A stretch of 64,000 bases of DNA from Deltaproteobacteria bacterium RIFCSPHIGHO2_02_FULL_44_16 (GCA_001798185.1 MGRM01000028.1:1-64000), one strand, 5' to 3'. Shown: positions 49,342-60,000, numbered from the stretch's first letter. The notes: generated from the sequence alone by a model not told the origin. Numbers and translations: made by a program.

Positions 49342-49965
49342 ATGAATATTGATGCCAAAATATTATTCGCCTTACAATCCCTTATTCCCCAACATCGGGG
49401 AGTTTTTGCCATCAGCGACCTGAACAATCTCTTTTTGACTCGAACAGCTGTTGAGCTTCAACAAAAACTCACCCCATTTTTAAAAGAAAAAATCTTATAT
49501 CGCATCTGTCGGGGAATTTATGTCACCCAAAATTTTGATCTCGAGTGGCTCTCTCAGAAAATTTGTCCACACTCAGCCATCAGTTTTGGGTCGGTTCTCG
49601 CAAAAGAACTCGTGATCGGCTCCATTCCGCAAAAAACAGTTTATGCAGCGAAAAAAGGAAAAACACGCGTTTACAAAACATCCTTGGGACAAGTCGTGCA
49701 TCTTGGTTTTGCAACTGCGGGTAACAGACTCTGGTTTGGTTATGAAATGACAAAGAATGGCATTCAGTATGCCGATGCGGAAAAAGCTTTTTTAGATACG
49801 CTCTATTTTTATCAAAAGGGACATAAATTTGCGTTCAATATCTACTCGGATATTCAGGCGCATCGTCTCGATCAAAAAAAGTTACAACACTATCTTCGAC
49901 AATATAAAAATCCAAAATTCAAAACATTTGTTCAAGGAGTTTTACATGGATACGATTCAATCTGA
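49342..49965 (+). CDS. AbiEi-type antitoxin / transcriptional regulator
   Basis: The 207-residue protein has an N-terminal winged-helix region (VFAISDLNNLFLTRTAVELQ, ILYRICRGIYV) and a C-terminal AbiEi-like domain (KTVYAAKKGKTRVYK, YADAEKAFLDTLYFY). In type IV AbiE systems this protein represses the operon and counteracts the nucleotidyltransferase toxin without direct binding. It overlaps the toxin gene by 20 bases and has its own promoter/operator at 49304. Confidence 0.85.
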   Translation: MNIDAKILFALQSLIPQHRGVFAISDLNNLFLTRTAVELQQKLTPFLKEKILYRICRGIYVTQNFDLEWLSQKICPHSAISFGSVLAKELVIGSIPQKTVYAAKKGKTRVYKTSLGQVVHLGFATAGNRLWFGYEMTKNGIQYADAEKAFLDTLYFYQKGHKFAFNIYSDIQAHRLDQKKLQHYLRQYKNPKFKTFVQGVLHGYDSI

Positions 49966-50692
49966 TGAGGCTCTCCGTATTTTTATCATCAATCATTTAG
50001 GGAAAAGCTTGGGAGAACATGCCATTCTCAAAGGTGGGATGGTTTTAAGACTCCTCGATTGCCCGCGTTACACGAATGATCTCGATTATGTTTTCATCCC
50101 TTTTAAATCCAAAAGAGAGATACAGCCGCTCATCATGAAGACGCTTGGTGAACTCGAGGGAGTCGAAGTGAAACATCGTTTTCATTCGACGAATGTTCAG
50201 TTTGATGTGATGTTAAAAAACAGGTTTGGCACATTCAAAACACAGATTGAAGCTAATGTTGCCGATACATGTGCTGCGCAAGCAATGACGACGGGTGATG
50301 TTGCCTTACAATTTCAGCAAGCCCCTCAAATCATTCGTGTGATGCGATTTGACGTGATGTTAGCGCATAAGCTTGCAGCGTGGAACGAGCGCCGACTCAT
50401 GCGCGATTTGTACGATGCCTATTTTATTTTTAAACATTTGAATGTATCGCCTCATTTGGATGTGCTGCGTCTTCGTCTTGAAGATATCCATTATGCGAAA
50501 TCGATCTCTGGAAAATCGCTTCCCAAAAAAATGAGTCTTGAGAAATTCTGGAAGCTCCTCGCTTCTGAGTTGAAAACACTTACCGATGCAGATCTCGAAC
50601 ATGAACTGAGAGATTCTTTGGAGGAGCATCAACTGTTAGGTCTTGATCATAAAATAAGAATTGTGCTGACGCAGATGATGGAACAAATATAA
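49946..50692 (+). CDS. AbiEii-type nucleotidyltransferase toxin
   Basis: This 248-residue polymerase-beta-fold protein has the pattern HAILKGGMVLRLLDCPRYTN followed by DLDYVF, the GG and DxD elements of AbiEii, and MLAHKLAAWNERRLMRDLYD further on. AbiEii/MenT toxins add nucleotides to tRNA or other RNA and halt translation, giving phage defence. The start at 49946 (MDTIQSD) has AAGGAG 6 bases upstream; the frame extends further upstream inside the antitoxin gene but without a ribosome site. Confidence 0.87.
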   Translation: MDTIQSDEALRIFIINHLGKSLGEHAILKGGMVLRLLDCPRYTNDLDYVFIPFKSKREIQPLIMKTLGELEGVEVKHRFHSTNVQFDVMLKNRFGTFKTQIEANVADTCAAQAMTTGDVALQFQQAPQIIRVMRFDVMLAHKLAAWNERRLMRDLYDAYFIFKHLNVSPHLDVLRLRLEDIHYAKSISGKSLPKKMSLEKFWKLLASELKTLTDADLEHELRDSLEEHQLLGLDHKIRIVLTQMMEQI

Positions 50693-50718
50693 AGAAGTGG
50701 CATCTTTCTGGAGCAGAT

Positions 50719-51807
50719 TTAGAGATTTATTTCGTAACGTGTACTTCGGCCGCTTCCCGTGGCAAGAAGTGCTCCGATTTTTTCTAAGTGTTGAAGATCG
50801 CGTGTCGCGGTTGCTTTTGAGATTTTGGTAAGGCTCGCATATTTTCGCGCTGTCATTCCTCCTTCAAATCCAGAAGGACCTTCTTTCAACATACGGCGAA
50901 TGACTTTGAGTTGGCGTTCACTTAGCTGATCTTTGTAACGATCGAAATATTCTGCTTTGTGAAAAACAAATTCGATTGTTTTTTCAGCATCTTCCTGCGC
51001 TAAGATAATGGTGTTTACAAAATAAAAAATCCATTCCGTAATTTCATTAGATCGCTGCGCTTTTTCGAGAGCTGCATAGTAATCCTTTTTATGAGCTTCA
51101 ATTGTCTTCGAGAAACTTAAAAGTATGGGTCGTCCCAACCCCTGTGAAAGAGCTTTCTCAGCAAGAGCGCGTCCGATTCTCCCATTTCCATCATCAAAAG
51201 GATGAATGCTTTCAAAATAGAGATGTGTGATGGCTGCACGAACTGGACCGACTTGATCTGCTTCATTGAACCAGTGGATGAAACGTTCCATTTCGTGAGG
51301 AACGTTTTTTGCTGGTGGCGCTTCAAAATGAACTTTCCACTTTCCCACAGAACCGGAAACGACTTGCATAGGCTCCGGATCTTTTCGCCATCCTCCAATG
51401 ATCAGTTTTTCGTGGCGGTGACCTTGCATCAACATACGGTGCCAATGAAAAAGGGTGGCTTGAGTGAGAGGCTTTGAGAAAGACTGACGAACCGCAATAA
51501 GAAGTTCAGCAATCCCTTCTGCTCGTTTATCGCTCACTTTTTCTGGAGATGGATTCAAACCCAATTGATTGCGCAGCGAAGAGACGACATCTGCCCGACG
51601 TAAATATTCCCCTTCAATCTCTGAGGTTTTGATCGCTTCATCGAGCATGAAATCGATGAGAGTCTCTTGTTGCATGTTTTCGGGTAAGCCCCGCAGAAGG
51701 CCGCTGACAGTTCCAGTCTTTTCAGCAAAAGTGAATAAAAGCTCTTGAATATCAGGAAGTTGATAGCGAAGATGGGGCCAATCCGGAAGTTGCCAATTGT
51801 ATTTCAT
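50719..51807 (-). CDS. Fic-domain AMP-transferase with N-terminal inhibitory helix and winged helix
   Basis: The 362-residue protein transfers AMP (or another nucleotide part) to Ser, Thr or Tyr of target proteins. The Fic active site HPFDDGNGRIGR is at about residues 200-211. An N-terminal inhibitory motif TSEIEGE (pattern S/TxxxEG) at about residue 62 makes it a self-inhibited class II Fic. The C-terminus has a winged helix (MTARKYASLTKISKATATRD), so it may bind its own promoter, where a 31-base palindrome covers the start codon. Confidence 0.92.
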   Translation of the reverse strand: MKYNWQLPDWPHLRYQLPDIQELLFTFAEKTGTVSGLLRGLPENMQQETLIDFMLDEAIKTSEIEGEYLRRADVVSSLRNQLGLNPSPEKVSDKRAEGIAELLIAVRQSFSKPLTQATLFHWHRMLMQGHRHEKLIIGGWRKDPEPMQVVSGSVGKWKVHFEAPPAKNVPHEMERFIHWFNEADQVGPVRAAITHLYFESIHPFDDGNGRIGRALAEKALSQGLGRPILLSFSKTIEAHKKDYYAALEKAQRSNEITEWIFYFVNTIILAQEDAEKTIEFVFHKAEYFDRYKDQLSERQLKVIRRMLKEGPSGFEGGMTARKYASLTKISKATATRDLQHLEKIGALLATGSGRSTRYEINL

Positions 51808-51869
51808 GAGCCGATTATGAACATTAATCGGCTCATAATCAAGAAAAATTTGAGCCGATTAAATCGGCT
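51806..51869 (-). promoter_or_regulatory. Operator array of the fic gene
   Basis: ATGAGCCGATTA (51806-51817) and TAATCGGCTCAT (51825-51836) form a perfect 12-base inverted repeat overlapping the fic start codon. A second site, AGCCGATT-A-AATCGGCT, lies at 51853-51869. Four AGCCGATT half-sites in 64 bases suggest cooperative binding by a dimeric repressor, perhaps the Fic protein itself. Confidence 0.7.
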
Positions 51870-51902
51870 TATTGGCTCCTTGGTTTTCTTTCAACCATAC
51901 TT

Positions 51903-52424
51903 TTACAAGAGATCGAGTGCGGCGACAGCGCGGGCAATGGGATCTTTGATGGCTTTCAAATAACTGGGATCACTAAGAGTTAATTCGGGTAAACCTTGAG
52001 AAGAGATCGTAATGCTTGTCAGATTTTTCTTCTCGGTTTGAATGACAAGTGTATAAAAACGATTATTCACTGCATGGAGAGAAAGCGTCGCTCTCTTGTT
52101 TGGAAGGTCTGAGGTTGGTGACAAAAGTTGTGGTATTTCTCTTTGCAGAGCACTTCGAACCTGTACCTTTATTGCTGACGCAATATTTTTTCCTTCTTGA
52201 AGCGTTTCAAGAGCGATCCGGAAAAGTGGATTCCCGCGCTCGAGAACTACGGGTTCATACAAAGATGCAGAACATGCTTGATAGACTTCAGGCATGTCAT
52301 TCGTTCCATGACGTACAATACAACTCTCGCCTCTATGGATTGAAATTTCGCGGTCATTTCCAGTGCTATAGATACGGCTGATTGAATCTAATGTTCCATC
52401 AACGGAGTTTGAACAGACAGTCAT
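51903..52424 (-). CDS. Hypothetical protein, lineage-specific
   Basis: The 173-residue protein is not recognised. It starts MTVCSNSVDGTLDSISRIYS and has no signal peptide or membrane span. The middle contains a helix (LETLQEGKNIASAIKVQVRS) and a beta segment near RFYTLVIQTEKKNLTSITIS. AAAGGAGGAG precedes the ATG, which supports a real gene. It lies between the fic operator and the act operon on the minus strand. Confidence 0.55.
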   Translation of the reverse strand: MTVCSNSVDGTLDSISRIYSTGNDREISIHRGESCIVRHGTNDMPEVYQACSASLYEPVVLERGNPLFRIALETLQEGKNIASAIKVQVRSALQREIPQLLSPTSDLPNKRATLSLHAVNNRFYTLVIQTEKKNLTSITISSQGLPELTLSDPSYLKAIKDPIARAVAALDLL

Positions 52425-52494
52425 AGCTCCTCCTTTGATCAGGTGTTTCGTTCAATTCAATATCGGCGAGGCGAAGAACAAGTTGCTTTCTCTT

Positions 52495-53094
52495 TTAACT
52501 CCCCTTTTCAACGAGAAGTTCAAGAGCGAATTCAATGGGAAGCATTTCCTTTGGTCCTTTGGGGAGCTTATCAAGACCGCTGGCTGCAAGGGTTTGAGGT
52601 GTCTCTTTGGGAGCCTTAGAGTCAAATGTGCGGACGAAATGCGCAAGCGCCCAACGATCTTTTATCGGAAGCGTTACGAAAGAGGCCATCCCAGTTCCAG
52701 GGCTTCCTTCGGTAATCGTCATAAAAATCTGAGAGGGGGCGCCACCTTTTGTCCATTCACCTGAGGTAAAGTTGCGAGGAGGAGGACTCAACATTTTTCC
52801 TGCAATACCATCTCCTCTCCCACTTGTGCCATGACAAGAGGCGCAGTTTTGCACAAAGAGTTCCTGGCCGTGAGCAATGAGTTCGGGTGTTGATTGTCGA
52901 AAGGGAGTATCATCTACAATCATTTCCTGCGCAGCAGTTTTTGTAGCGGCTTCTGCTGCTTCTTTGGCCTCGAGTTCAGCATGCAATTTTTCTGCATCGT
53001 GTTTCGATTTTGAATAAGTGAACGAGAGCGAGACCACAAAAAAAAGAAGCGTTGCAATAATGACTTTTGTTGAAGGTTCTTTTGATAAATTCAT
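52495..53094 (-). CDS. Mono-heme c-type cytochrome downstream of actF
   Basis: The 199-residue protein has an N-terminal membrane anchor (VIIATLLFFVVSLSFTYS), an Ala/Glu-rich coiled linker and one cytochrome c domain with CASCHGTSGRGDG and a distal Met candidate in GTGMASF. It is the last gene of the alternative complex III operon. It may be an extra electron-transfer subunit carrying electrons to the oxidase. It resembles ActE but is a separate gene from the actE at 54409. Confidence 0.87.
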   Translation of the reverse strand: MNLSKEPSTKVIIATLLFFVVSLSFTYSKSKHDAEKLHAELEAKEAAEAATKTAAQEMIVDDTPFRQSTPELIAHGQELFVQNCASCHGTSGRGDGIAGKMLSPPPRNFTSGEWTKGGAPSQIFMTITEGSPGTGMASFVTLPIKDRWALAHFVRTFDSKAPKETPQTLAASGLDKLPKGPKEMLPIEFALELLVEKGS

Positions 53095-53106
53095 AACCCT
53101 ACCATC

Positions 53107-54282
53107 CTATTGATGAAGATGAAGTCCTTCTGCAAGATAAGGATCTTTTACAGCAACCGGAGAAACTCGAGTAAAGAAACTTCCAACACTCAAGAAAAAG
53201 AGCCCCGCAAATCCGATAAAGAGACCAATCTCAATCCATCCGAAAACAGGTGCATCAAAGAAGGTCGGAAACACAAGCCAGTAGATATCAATCCACTGCG
53301 CACAGAAAATCCAGATCGCTGCAGCAAGTAAAATATTTTGGTTTCGTTTTGCTTTGCGCGAAATGAGCGTAAAGAAAGGAACGACAAATTTTATGGCAAT
53401 GAAGCAGAACGAAAAGATTTTCCAGGAACCGGTCACGCGGGGAATCATATACATAGTTTCTTCCGGGAGATTTGCGTACCAGATGAGCATAAATTGTGAA
53501 AAGGCGATGTAGGCCCAAAAAACCAGAAATGCAAAAAGGAGTTTTCCTAAATCGTGGTAGTGATTTTCATTGATGACCTCTCGTAAATATCCGGCTTTAT
53601 GGAGGAGGATGACGATGATGGTCATCATGGAAAGACCGCTCAGAAAAAGAATCGCCCAACAGTAGATTCCAAAAATCGTACTAAACCAATGTGGAGAGAG
53701 GGACATCATCAGATCAAAACTGATGAAGGAAAATCCCCACGCAAAGACGAGCAAAAAGGGAGCCGCAATTTTGGTGTTGAGTTTCGTAAGATGCGGATCG
53801 CCCGTGATATCTTGGCGAAGCGAATTTTTGGTCATCCAATATCCAGTTCCAAAAGCGAAAAGATAAAAGAGAATCTGACGAAGCGCAAAAAAGGTTTCAT
53901 TGAGATAAGGTTTTTTCAGAGTTAACAGGTGATCCGTGGCAACGACATCGTGATGGGTCCATTCGTAGAGATGATGCAATCCTCCAAATGCCAAAACCAA
54001 GAAAAGAAGAAAAGAAACCGGGAGATAGGCAAGAAAAGTTTCCGGAATACGGCGAATGGAAGCAGACCAGCTCGAAGCGGTAATATGCTGGAGTGCCACA
54101 AAGAAGACTCCCGCCACGCTCACACAAAGCCAGAAATAATACTCAAGGAGAAAGTTTGCCCATGCACGCTGTGCGTCGACACTCAGCCCAATGGCGAATG
54201 TAATGATGCCGATGGCGATAGCAATCATCAAGACGATACGGCTCTTTTTGGGCCACATGATTTTTTGTAATTCAATATTCAT
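53107..54282 (-). CDS. actF: Alternative complex III subunit ActF
   Basis: This 391-residue membrane subunit is NrfD-like and related to ActC, with about ten spans. Typical stretches are WANFLLEYYFWLCVSVAGVF, IFGIYCWAILFLSGLSMM and YIAFSQFMLIWYANLPEET. It forms part of the membrane quinol/proton unit of the complex. GAAGGA lies 11 bases before the ATG. A dispersed repeat (54319-54402) separates it from actE. Confidence 0.9.
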   Translation of the reverse strand: MNIELQKIMWPKKSRIVLMIAIAIGIITFAIGLSVDAQRAWANFLLEYYFWLCVSVAGVFFVALQHITASSWSASIRRIPETFLAYLPVSFLLFLVLAFGGLHHLYEWTHHDVVATDHLLTLKKPYLNETFFALRQILFYLFAFGTGYWMTKNSLRQDITGDPHLTKLNTKIAAPFLLVFAWGFSFISFDLMMSLSPHWFSTIFGIYCWAILFLSGLSMMTIIVILLHKAGYLREVINENHYHDLGKLLFAFLVFWAYIAFSQFMLIWYANLPEETMYMIPRVTGSWKIFSFCFIAIKFVVPFFTLISRKAKRNQNILLAAAIWIFCAQWIDIYWLVFPTFFDAPVFGWIEIGLFIGFAGLFFLSVGSFFTRVSPVAVKDPYLAEGLHLHQ

Positions 54283-54318
54283 TATATTTATATCCTTCTT
54301 GAATCTTTATGTATGATG

Positions 54319-54402
54319 GTCATCCCTGCGAAGGCAGGGATCCAGAAGCTTGTCCCCACGAAGGTGGGGATCTGGCTGGATTCCCGCCTACGCGGGAATG
54401 AC
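54319..54402. repeat. Dispersed inverted repeat (GTCATCC...GGAATGAC family), copy 2
   Basis: It starts GTCATCCCTGCGAAGGCAGG and ends CCTACGCGGGAATGAC. It contains GGATCCAG, a middle CCCCACGAAGGTGGGG hairpin and GGATTCCCGCC. It is related to the copy at 24989. It lies between actE and actF in the operon. Confidence 0.88.
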
Positions 54403-54408
54403 AGACTA

Positions 54409-54996
54409 CTATTTCGGTCCCTCAAGTTCTTCATTCAACTTTTTCAAATCTTCTTCACGAGGATTATTTGCTCGCTGAAGAACGCGAATATAATTTACAA
54501 TTGCCCATCGATCCTGCGGACTCATCTGGGTTGCATACGAAGGCATCAAGTTTTGTCCGACCATCATGGTGTGGAAAATTTCTCCATCGGCCCACTGCAT
54601 GATTTTTTCAGAGGTGAGAGAGGGAGGTCGTGGAAATTTCGGAACAATGGTGCCATCTCCGAGTCCCCGCTCACCGTGGCAGACAATGCAATAGGTGCTA
54701 AAGGCTTTTTGGCCTTTGAGTAAATTTTCTTTTGTTTTCGGAAACGGATTTTTTAAGTTCACAGCAGCAATGGATCCCTCGCCAAGTTTATAGGGATAAG
54801 GCGCAAATCCTTGTGGAATCGTCCCTGCCACAGGTGTGCGCATCGGTGCTTCTTGCGCTTTGACTGAACGCGAGTCCATCATGTTCGGCATGTATTCATA
54901 GGTCGGTTTGTTATGCCCGTCACAGGCAATACAAAAAAAGAAAAAGCTCAAAATACAAAATCGTGCTGCAGACCAAAAGGTGCCTGACATCTTCAT
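54409..54996 (-). CDS. actE: Alternative complex III cytochrome c subunit ActE (lipoprotein)
   Basis: The 195-residue mono-heme cytochrome has a lipoprotein signal (FCILSFFFFCIACDG, lipobox Cys at about residue 27). The heme motif is CIVCHGERGLGDG, with a distal Met candidate in LMPSYATQMSPQDRW. Start choice is unclear. ATG 54996 and 54990 both lie right at the edge of the repeat inserted upstream and lack a normal ribosome site. The frame also stays open through the repeat to 55161. The sequence encoding its first residues is duplicated in inverted orientation on the far side of the repeat. Confidence 0.88.
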   Translation of the reverse strand: MKMSGTFWSAARFCILSFFFFCIACDGHNKPTYEYMPNMMDSRSVKAQEAPMRTPVAGTIPQGFAPYPYKLGEGSIAAVNLKNPFPKTKENLLKGQKAFSTYCIVCHGERGLGDGTIVPKFPRPPSLTSEKIMQWADGEIFHTMMVGQNLMPSYATQMSPQDRWAIVNYIRVLQRANNPREEDLKKLNEELEGPK

Positions 54997-55144
54997 GTCA
55001 TCGCAAGCCCGAAGGGCGTGGCGCTCTCCCGGAAAGACTGTTTGCAGGAGATTGCTTCGTCGCCCCCAAAGATATGTGAGGGGCTCCTCGCAATGACATA
55101 CGAGAGCTTTGAAAACACGCTCAAAGATGCCAGACACCTTTTGG
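54973..55144. repeat. Dispersed palindromic repeat, copy B4, with inverted copy of the actE 5' end
   Basis: The core at 54996-55098 is a TGTCATTGCGAG-family repeat. The arm at 54973-54993 (CCAAAAGGTGCCTGACATCT T) lies in actE coding sequence, and its inverted copy is at 55124-55144, with 19 of 21 matches. The copy sits between the repeat and actD, so the actE start region is present twice, head to head. Confidence 0.87.
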
Positions 55145-55153
55145 CTCTCGACG

Positions 55154-55663
55154 CTAAACAATTGTCCTCATTTCTTCAGCATTCGAATCTTTCAATACAT
55201 CGTGAATGGCCGCTGCATCAAAGCGAATGTCACGTTCATCAATAAAAAGTCCAAAGCGATCGTTGCTAAATCTCAGATCAAGTACTGGCTGACGAAAATC
55301 TTTGAGAAGCGTCATGACAATCATCATCAAAGCGGTGGTGACACCACTTGTCAGCACCATGAACTCAAAGGTGATCGGAATAAATGCAGGCCATGAGAGA
55401 GGCGGTTTTCCGCCGACATTAACAGGCCATGAAATCGTCAGTGCCCACAGTTGAAACGAGAAAGCGAGAGCTGTTCCGGTGAGCGCGACAACAAAGGTAA
55501 TGTAGGGAATCCAGGAACGTGAAAGGCCCATGACCTCTTCAAGCCCATGTACGGGAAAGGGCGAATAGACGTCGATTTTTTTGATGCGAAGACTGCGAAT
55601 CTTCTTCACGGCAGAGAGAAGATCTTCAGGATGTGTAAAAATGGCGAGGATTCCTTTTTTCAT
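55154..55663 (-). CDS. actD: Alternative complex III subunit ActD (DUF3341)
   Basis: The 169-residue membrane protein has two spans between soluble ends: [34 protein letters not shown], and [19 protein letters not shown]. The DUF3341 pattern is complete. It overlaps actC by four bases and ends just before the repeat that separates it from actE. Confidence 0.92.
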   Translation of the reverse strand: MKKGILAIFTHPEDLLSAVKKIRSLRIKKIDVYSPFPVHGLEEVMGLSRSWIPYITFVVALTGTALAFSFQLWALTISWPVNVGGKPPLSWPAFIPITFEFMVLTSGVTTALMMIVMTLLKDFRQPVLDLRFSNDRFGLFIDERDIRFDAAAIHDVLKDSNAEEMRTIV

Positions 55664-57018
55664 TTCTTCTTCACCTTCAACACTGCTTTGACTTCAAACA
55701 TACAAATCATCGGAAGGACTCGGCAGAAGATGAGAAAGAGAGAGAAGAAGAGTCCAAAACTTCCGATGAGAAATCCGATTTCATAAATCGTGGGTTTATA
55801 ATAATCCCAACTCGACGGGAGAAAATCGCGATGCAGTCCCGTGACAATAATCACAAAGCGCTCAAACCACATGCCGATGTTGATAAAAATAGAAGCGACA
55901 AACATTACCGCAATATTGCGACGTATCTTTTTAAACCAGAAAATTTGAGGGACAAGAACGTTGCAGGTCATCATGGTCCAATACGCCCACGCAAAAGGAC
56001 CGGAAACGCGATTGAGAAAAACAAATCGTTCATAGAGATTGCCGCTGTACCACGCGATGAAAAGTTCGGTGATATACGCATAGCCAACCATCATTCCCGT
56101 CAGCAACATAATCTTGTTCATCTTTTCCAGATGATCAACAGTGATGTAATTTTTAAAATTGAGCACTTCGCGTGCAATGATGAGAAGGGTCATGACCATG
56201 GCAAAACCAGAGAAAATCGCACCCGCAACAAAGTACGGAGGAAAAATGGTGGTGTGCCAACCAGGAAGAATAGAAACGGCAAAATCGAAACTGACAACCG
56301 AGTGGACGGAGAGAACGAGCGGGGTTGAGAGTCCTGCGAGAAGCATATAGACCATTTCGTAGTGAACCCATCGACGCGCAGAGCCTCTCCAACCGAGAGA
56401 GAGAACACCGTAAACGAGTTTTCGTATTTTATGTTTCGCGCGATCTCGTGCGGTGGCGAGATCCGGAACAAGACCCAAATACCAGAAGAGAAGTGAAATC
56501 GTAAAATAGGTCGAGAAGGCAAAGACATCCCACAGCAGTGGCGAATTAAAATTGACCCAAAGCTGACGCTGATTCGGATAGGGAAGGAGCCAAAACATCG
56601 CATACCAAGGACGCCCCGTGTGCAGAAATGGAAAGAGAAGAGCGGTCATGACGGCGAAAATCGTCATAGCTTCCGCAGAACGATTGATCGCGGTTCGCCA
56701 TTTTTGACGAAAGAGAAAAAGGATTGCGGAGATTAACGTTCCTGCATGTCCGATGCCGATCCAGAAAACCATGTTCGTGATATCCCATGCCCAACCGACC
56801 GGTTGTTTCAGTCCCCAAACGCCGATGCCGCGACGCACGAGTTCCACAACGACGACCACTCCGAAAAGGAGCATGCTCATCGTGATGCTAAAAAGGATCC
56901 ACCATCGTTTGGTCGGAAAACTTTCGAATGGTGTGCAGACATCTTCCGTAACGTCTGCATACGTTTTATTTCCGGTGACGAGTTCAGGTCGTACGATTTT
57001 GTTTCCCACAATATCCAT
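55660..57018 (-). CDS. actC: Alternative complex III subunit ActC (NrfD/PsrC type)
   Basis: The 452-residue integral membrane subunit has about ten spans and is thought to bind quinol and take part in proton movement. Typical sequences are [40 protein letters not shown] and [20 protein letters not shown]-like (here [20 protein letters not shown]). The start codon overlaps the actB stop (one base shared). Confidence 0.93.
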   Translation of the reverse strand: MDIVGNKIVRPELVTGNKTYADVTEDVCTPFESFPTKRWWILFSITMSMLLFGVVVVVELVRRGIGVWGLKQPVGWAWDITNMVFWIGIGHAGTLISAILFLFRQKWRTAINRSAEAMTIFAVMTALLFPFLHTGRPWYAMFWLLPYPNQRQLWVNFNSPLLWDVFAFSTYFTISLLFWYLGLVPDLATARDRAKHKIRKLVYGVLSLGWRGSARRWVHYEMVYMLLAGLSTPLVLSVHSVVSFDFAVSILPGWHTTIFPPYFVAGAIFSGFAMVMTLLIIAREVLNFKNYITVDHLEKMNKIMLLTGMMVGYAYITELFIAWYSGNLYERFVFLNRVSGPFAWAYWTMMTCNVLVPQIFWFKKIRRNIAVMFVASIFINIGMWFERFVIIVTGLHRDFLPSSWDYYKPTIYEIGFLIGSFGLFFSLFLIFCRVLPMICMFEVKAVLKVKKK

Positions 57019-60000
57019 TACGCTTTATTCCTTATCTTCGATAAATACGTCACCGATGGACGCGTATTGAGATCTGCAAGCACATGATATCCCCGTTTCG
57101 ATGCCGCTCGTTTTGAAACTTCGCTCTTTGGATCATTTAAATTTCCAAAGACAATCGCTTGCGCCGGACAGCTTTGCTGACACGCGGTCTGAATTTCACC
57201 GTCTTTAAGCTCTCGGCCTTCAAGCTTTGCCTCGTGACGCTTTTCCTGAACGCGCTGAATACAAAACGTACATTTTTCCATGACTCCGCGCGTACGAACT
57301 GTCACATCGGGATTGAGCGCAAGCTGTTGCGGTTCTTCAAAATTTTCACTGTACTCAAAGAAATTAAATCGACGGACTTTGTAAGGACAATTATTGGAAC
57401 AATATCTCGTTCCCACGCAACGATTATAGGTCATCATATTCAGACCATCATCGCTGTGGAATGTTGCAAGGACCGGGCAAACTGTTTCACACGGAGCATT
57501 TTCACACTGCTGACAGAGCATCGGTTGATGGACTACTTCTGGGTTGTGTGCATCGCCACTATAATAACGGTCGATGCGTAACCAGTGCATTTCACGCCCT
57601 CGTAGTACTTGATCTTTGCCGACGACCGGCACATTGTTTTCCGCCTGACATGCAACGACACAGGCATTGCATCCGGTACACGCAGTCATGTCGATCGCCA
57701 TCCCCCAACGCTCTTTCGGATATTCGCGCTCTTTCCACATGGTGAGCAGATGCGGGTGTTCGATCCCAGAAGAGGGATCTTTTTGAAATTCTTCCCATGT
57801 TGCTTCAAAGACAATCGGACGATTTTCAATGTTGTGATGTCCTTGTGTGACCGCAAGATCGACTTTTTTTCCGGTGGTTGTAATATTGACATCGATTCCA
57901 TTCCACTGAAGAGCGGAGCTCTCTCCTTTTTGAAAGGGATAGACATTCACGCCTGTTCCACCACCAATACTTCCGCCAAATGATTGTCCATAACCAACGG
58001 AAACCATCATCGTTGATGGAGAGAGTTTAGGTTGAATGTGGACAGGAAGTTTCGCTTTCATTTCTCCTGCTTCAATTTCAATCACTTCACCTTGAGAGAT
58101 CCCCATTCTCTCTGCTGTTGCGGGTGAAAGAGAGAGATAGTTCTCCCACGTGATTTTTGAAAGGGGATCAGGAAGTTCTTGGAGCCAGCTGTTATTGACA
58201 TAACGACCATCAAAGATGGCGAGCGAAGGAACAAGTGCCAGTGTCAGTGTTGCTCCAGGCTTTGGCATTTCTGGAAATCCACTGAGCGCAGACGACGAAA
58301 AATTTCGCGAAGATGAACGTACGTCATGACGATTGCTAACATGATCGACAAATCCTTCATGTAACGCCTTCTCCCAGAAACGAGCAAAACTCTCGGAGCT
58401 GCGATGGACATTTTTTTGCCACCACGTTTGAAGATAACTGTACCAATTTTTCGCATTCATCGCGCCCCATCTGATCAGCGAATCCTGAAAAGAGCGATTC
58501 TGATACAGAGGTGAAATCACCGGCTGAGCAATGCTGTAGAGCCCTTTTGCCGGCTCTGCATCGTTCCACATTTCAAGCGCATGCGTCATCGGAGCGCTCT
58601 GCGTCGTGGCCGCTTGCGTGGTTTCTGTTTTCTTGTCTGAGCAGTCAATCACAAGAGGAACTTGTTTGAGGGCGTCTGCAAATCCTAGTGTTTGAGGTAA
58701 AACAAATGCCGGATTAAAACTCGCCAGAATCACGGCGCCAACTTTTTCTTGTTTCATTTCTTCGACAAGTTTTACGATGTCACGATACGAACTCGACGTT
58801 GTTGCTGTTGCTGTGTCCCAATCAATCGTCGCGCCGTCATTCATGAGCGCGCTGTTGAGAAGATTGAGGACAATCTGAAGTTCTCTTCCATATTTTCCAT
58901 GCACAGGGCCGCCGAGCAGGAGCGACTTGCCGCGCGATTTCCACAGTTGCGTTGCCAGATGTTGCAGCTGCGCTGTTTCAAGTTTCAATGTTTTTGCAAC
59001 GCGTTCGATGCTGTAGTTGCGTAAAACTTCAGTAATGATCGGATTTCCAGCATAAGCAGATTTTCCACCACGTACGATCAGTTCGTGTGCCAGTGCCAGC
59101 GCCACAAAAAGTTCATCGCCAGCAGCAACAGGGATATATTCATCAGCATTCGTCCCTGAAAGAGAAAGCGCTGCTTCAATTGCGACAAATCGGAGCATCT
59201 TGCCTTCATCAACTCGACGAGCTTTGGAAAACTGACGCGCAAACTCAACAGGTGAAATCCACGTTCCCAGAAAATCGGCGCCAAAAGAGACGAGTAGCTC
59301 CGCTCGATCGAGTCGATACTGCGGGAGTTTGCGCTCTCCAAAACTGACGCTATTTGCTTCCAGAAGCTCTTCAGGAAAAAGAGGACTATACGCTATATGC
59401 AATCCGCGATAAGGAATTAAAAACTCGTCGATCAACGCTTTCGTGCTCGGGCTCACGATGGGATCAGTGAAGATCACCACTTTTTTACTGCTCTCTTTCA
59501 GTTTTTGAAGTTCTCCCTGAATGCTGCGATCGAGCAGCTCCCATGTGGTCGCGGTATATTCGCCAGATCGTCGATCAACCGCTGCCGGTTCGCGAAGTCG
59601 ATCGGGATCGTACAGATTTAAGAGGGAGGCTTGTCCGCGAGCACAGAGTCCACCCCCACTTAAAGGATGTTTTTTATTTCCTTCGATTTTGATTGGTCGA
59701 CCTTCACGCGTTTTAATGAGCGTTCCACACGCTGCGCTGCATTCGCCACATGTGGACGCATACCAATTCGCAATGCCGGGGGTGATCTCTTCGGGCTTAT
59801 GAACATACGGAATAATTTTTTCGACCGGACGACGCGAACAGCTGATCGATGCAGCAAGAGCACTTGCGCCCATGAGTTTGAGAAACGTGCGTCGTTCCAT
59901 GGAGGTCGCTTCTTGTTTCATCGGAGGAGCGACAAATTCTTTTCCAGGGGTTGTCTGAAAATCAGCAATCTGTTGTAACTCTTCGATGCTGCCCCAGTAT

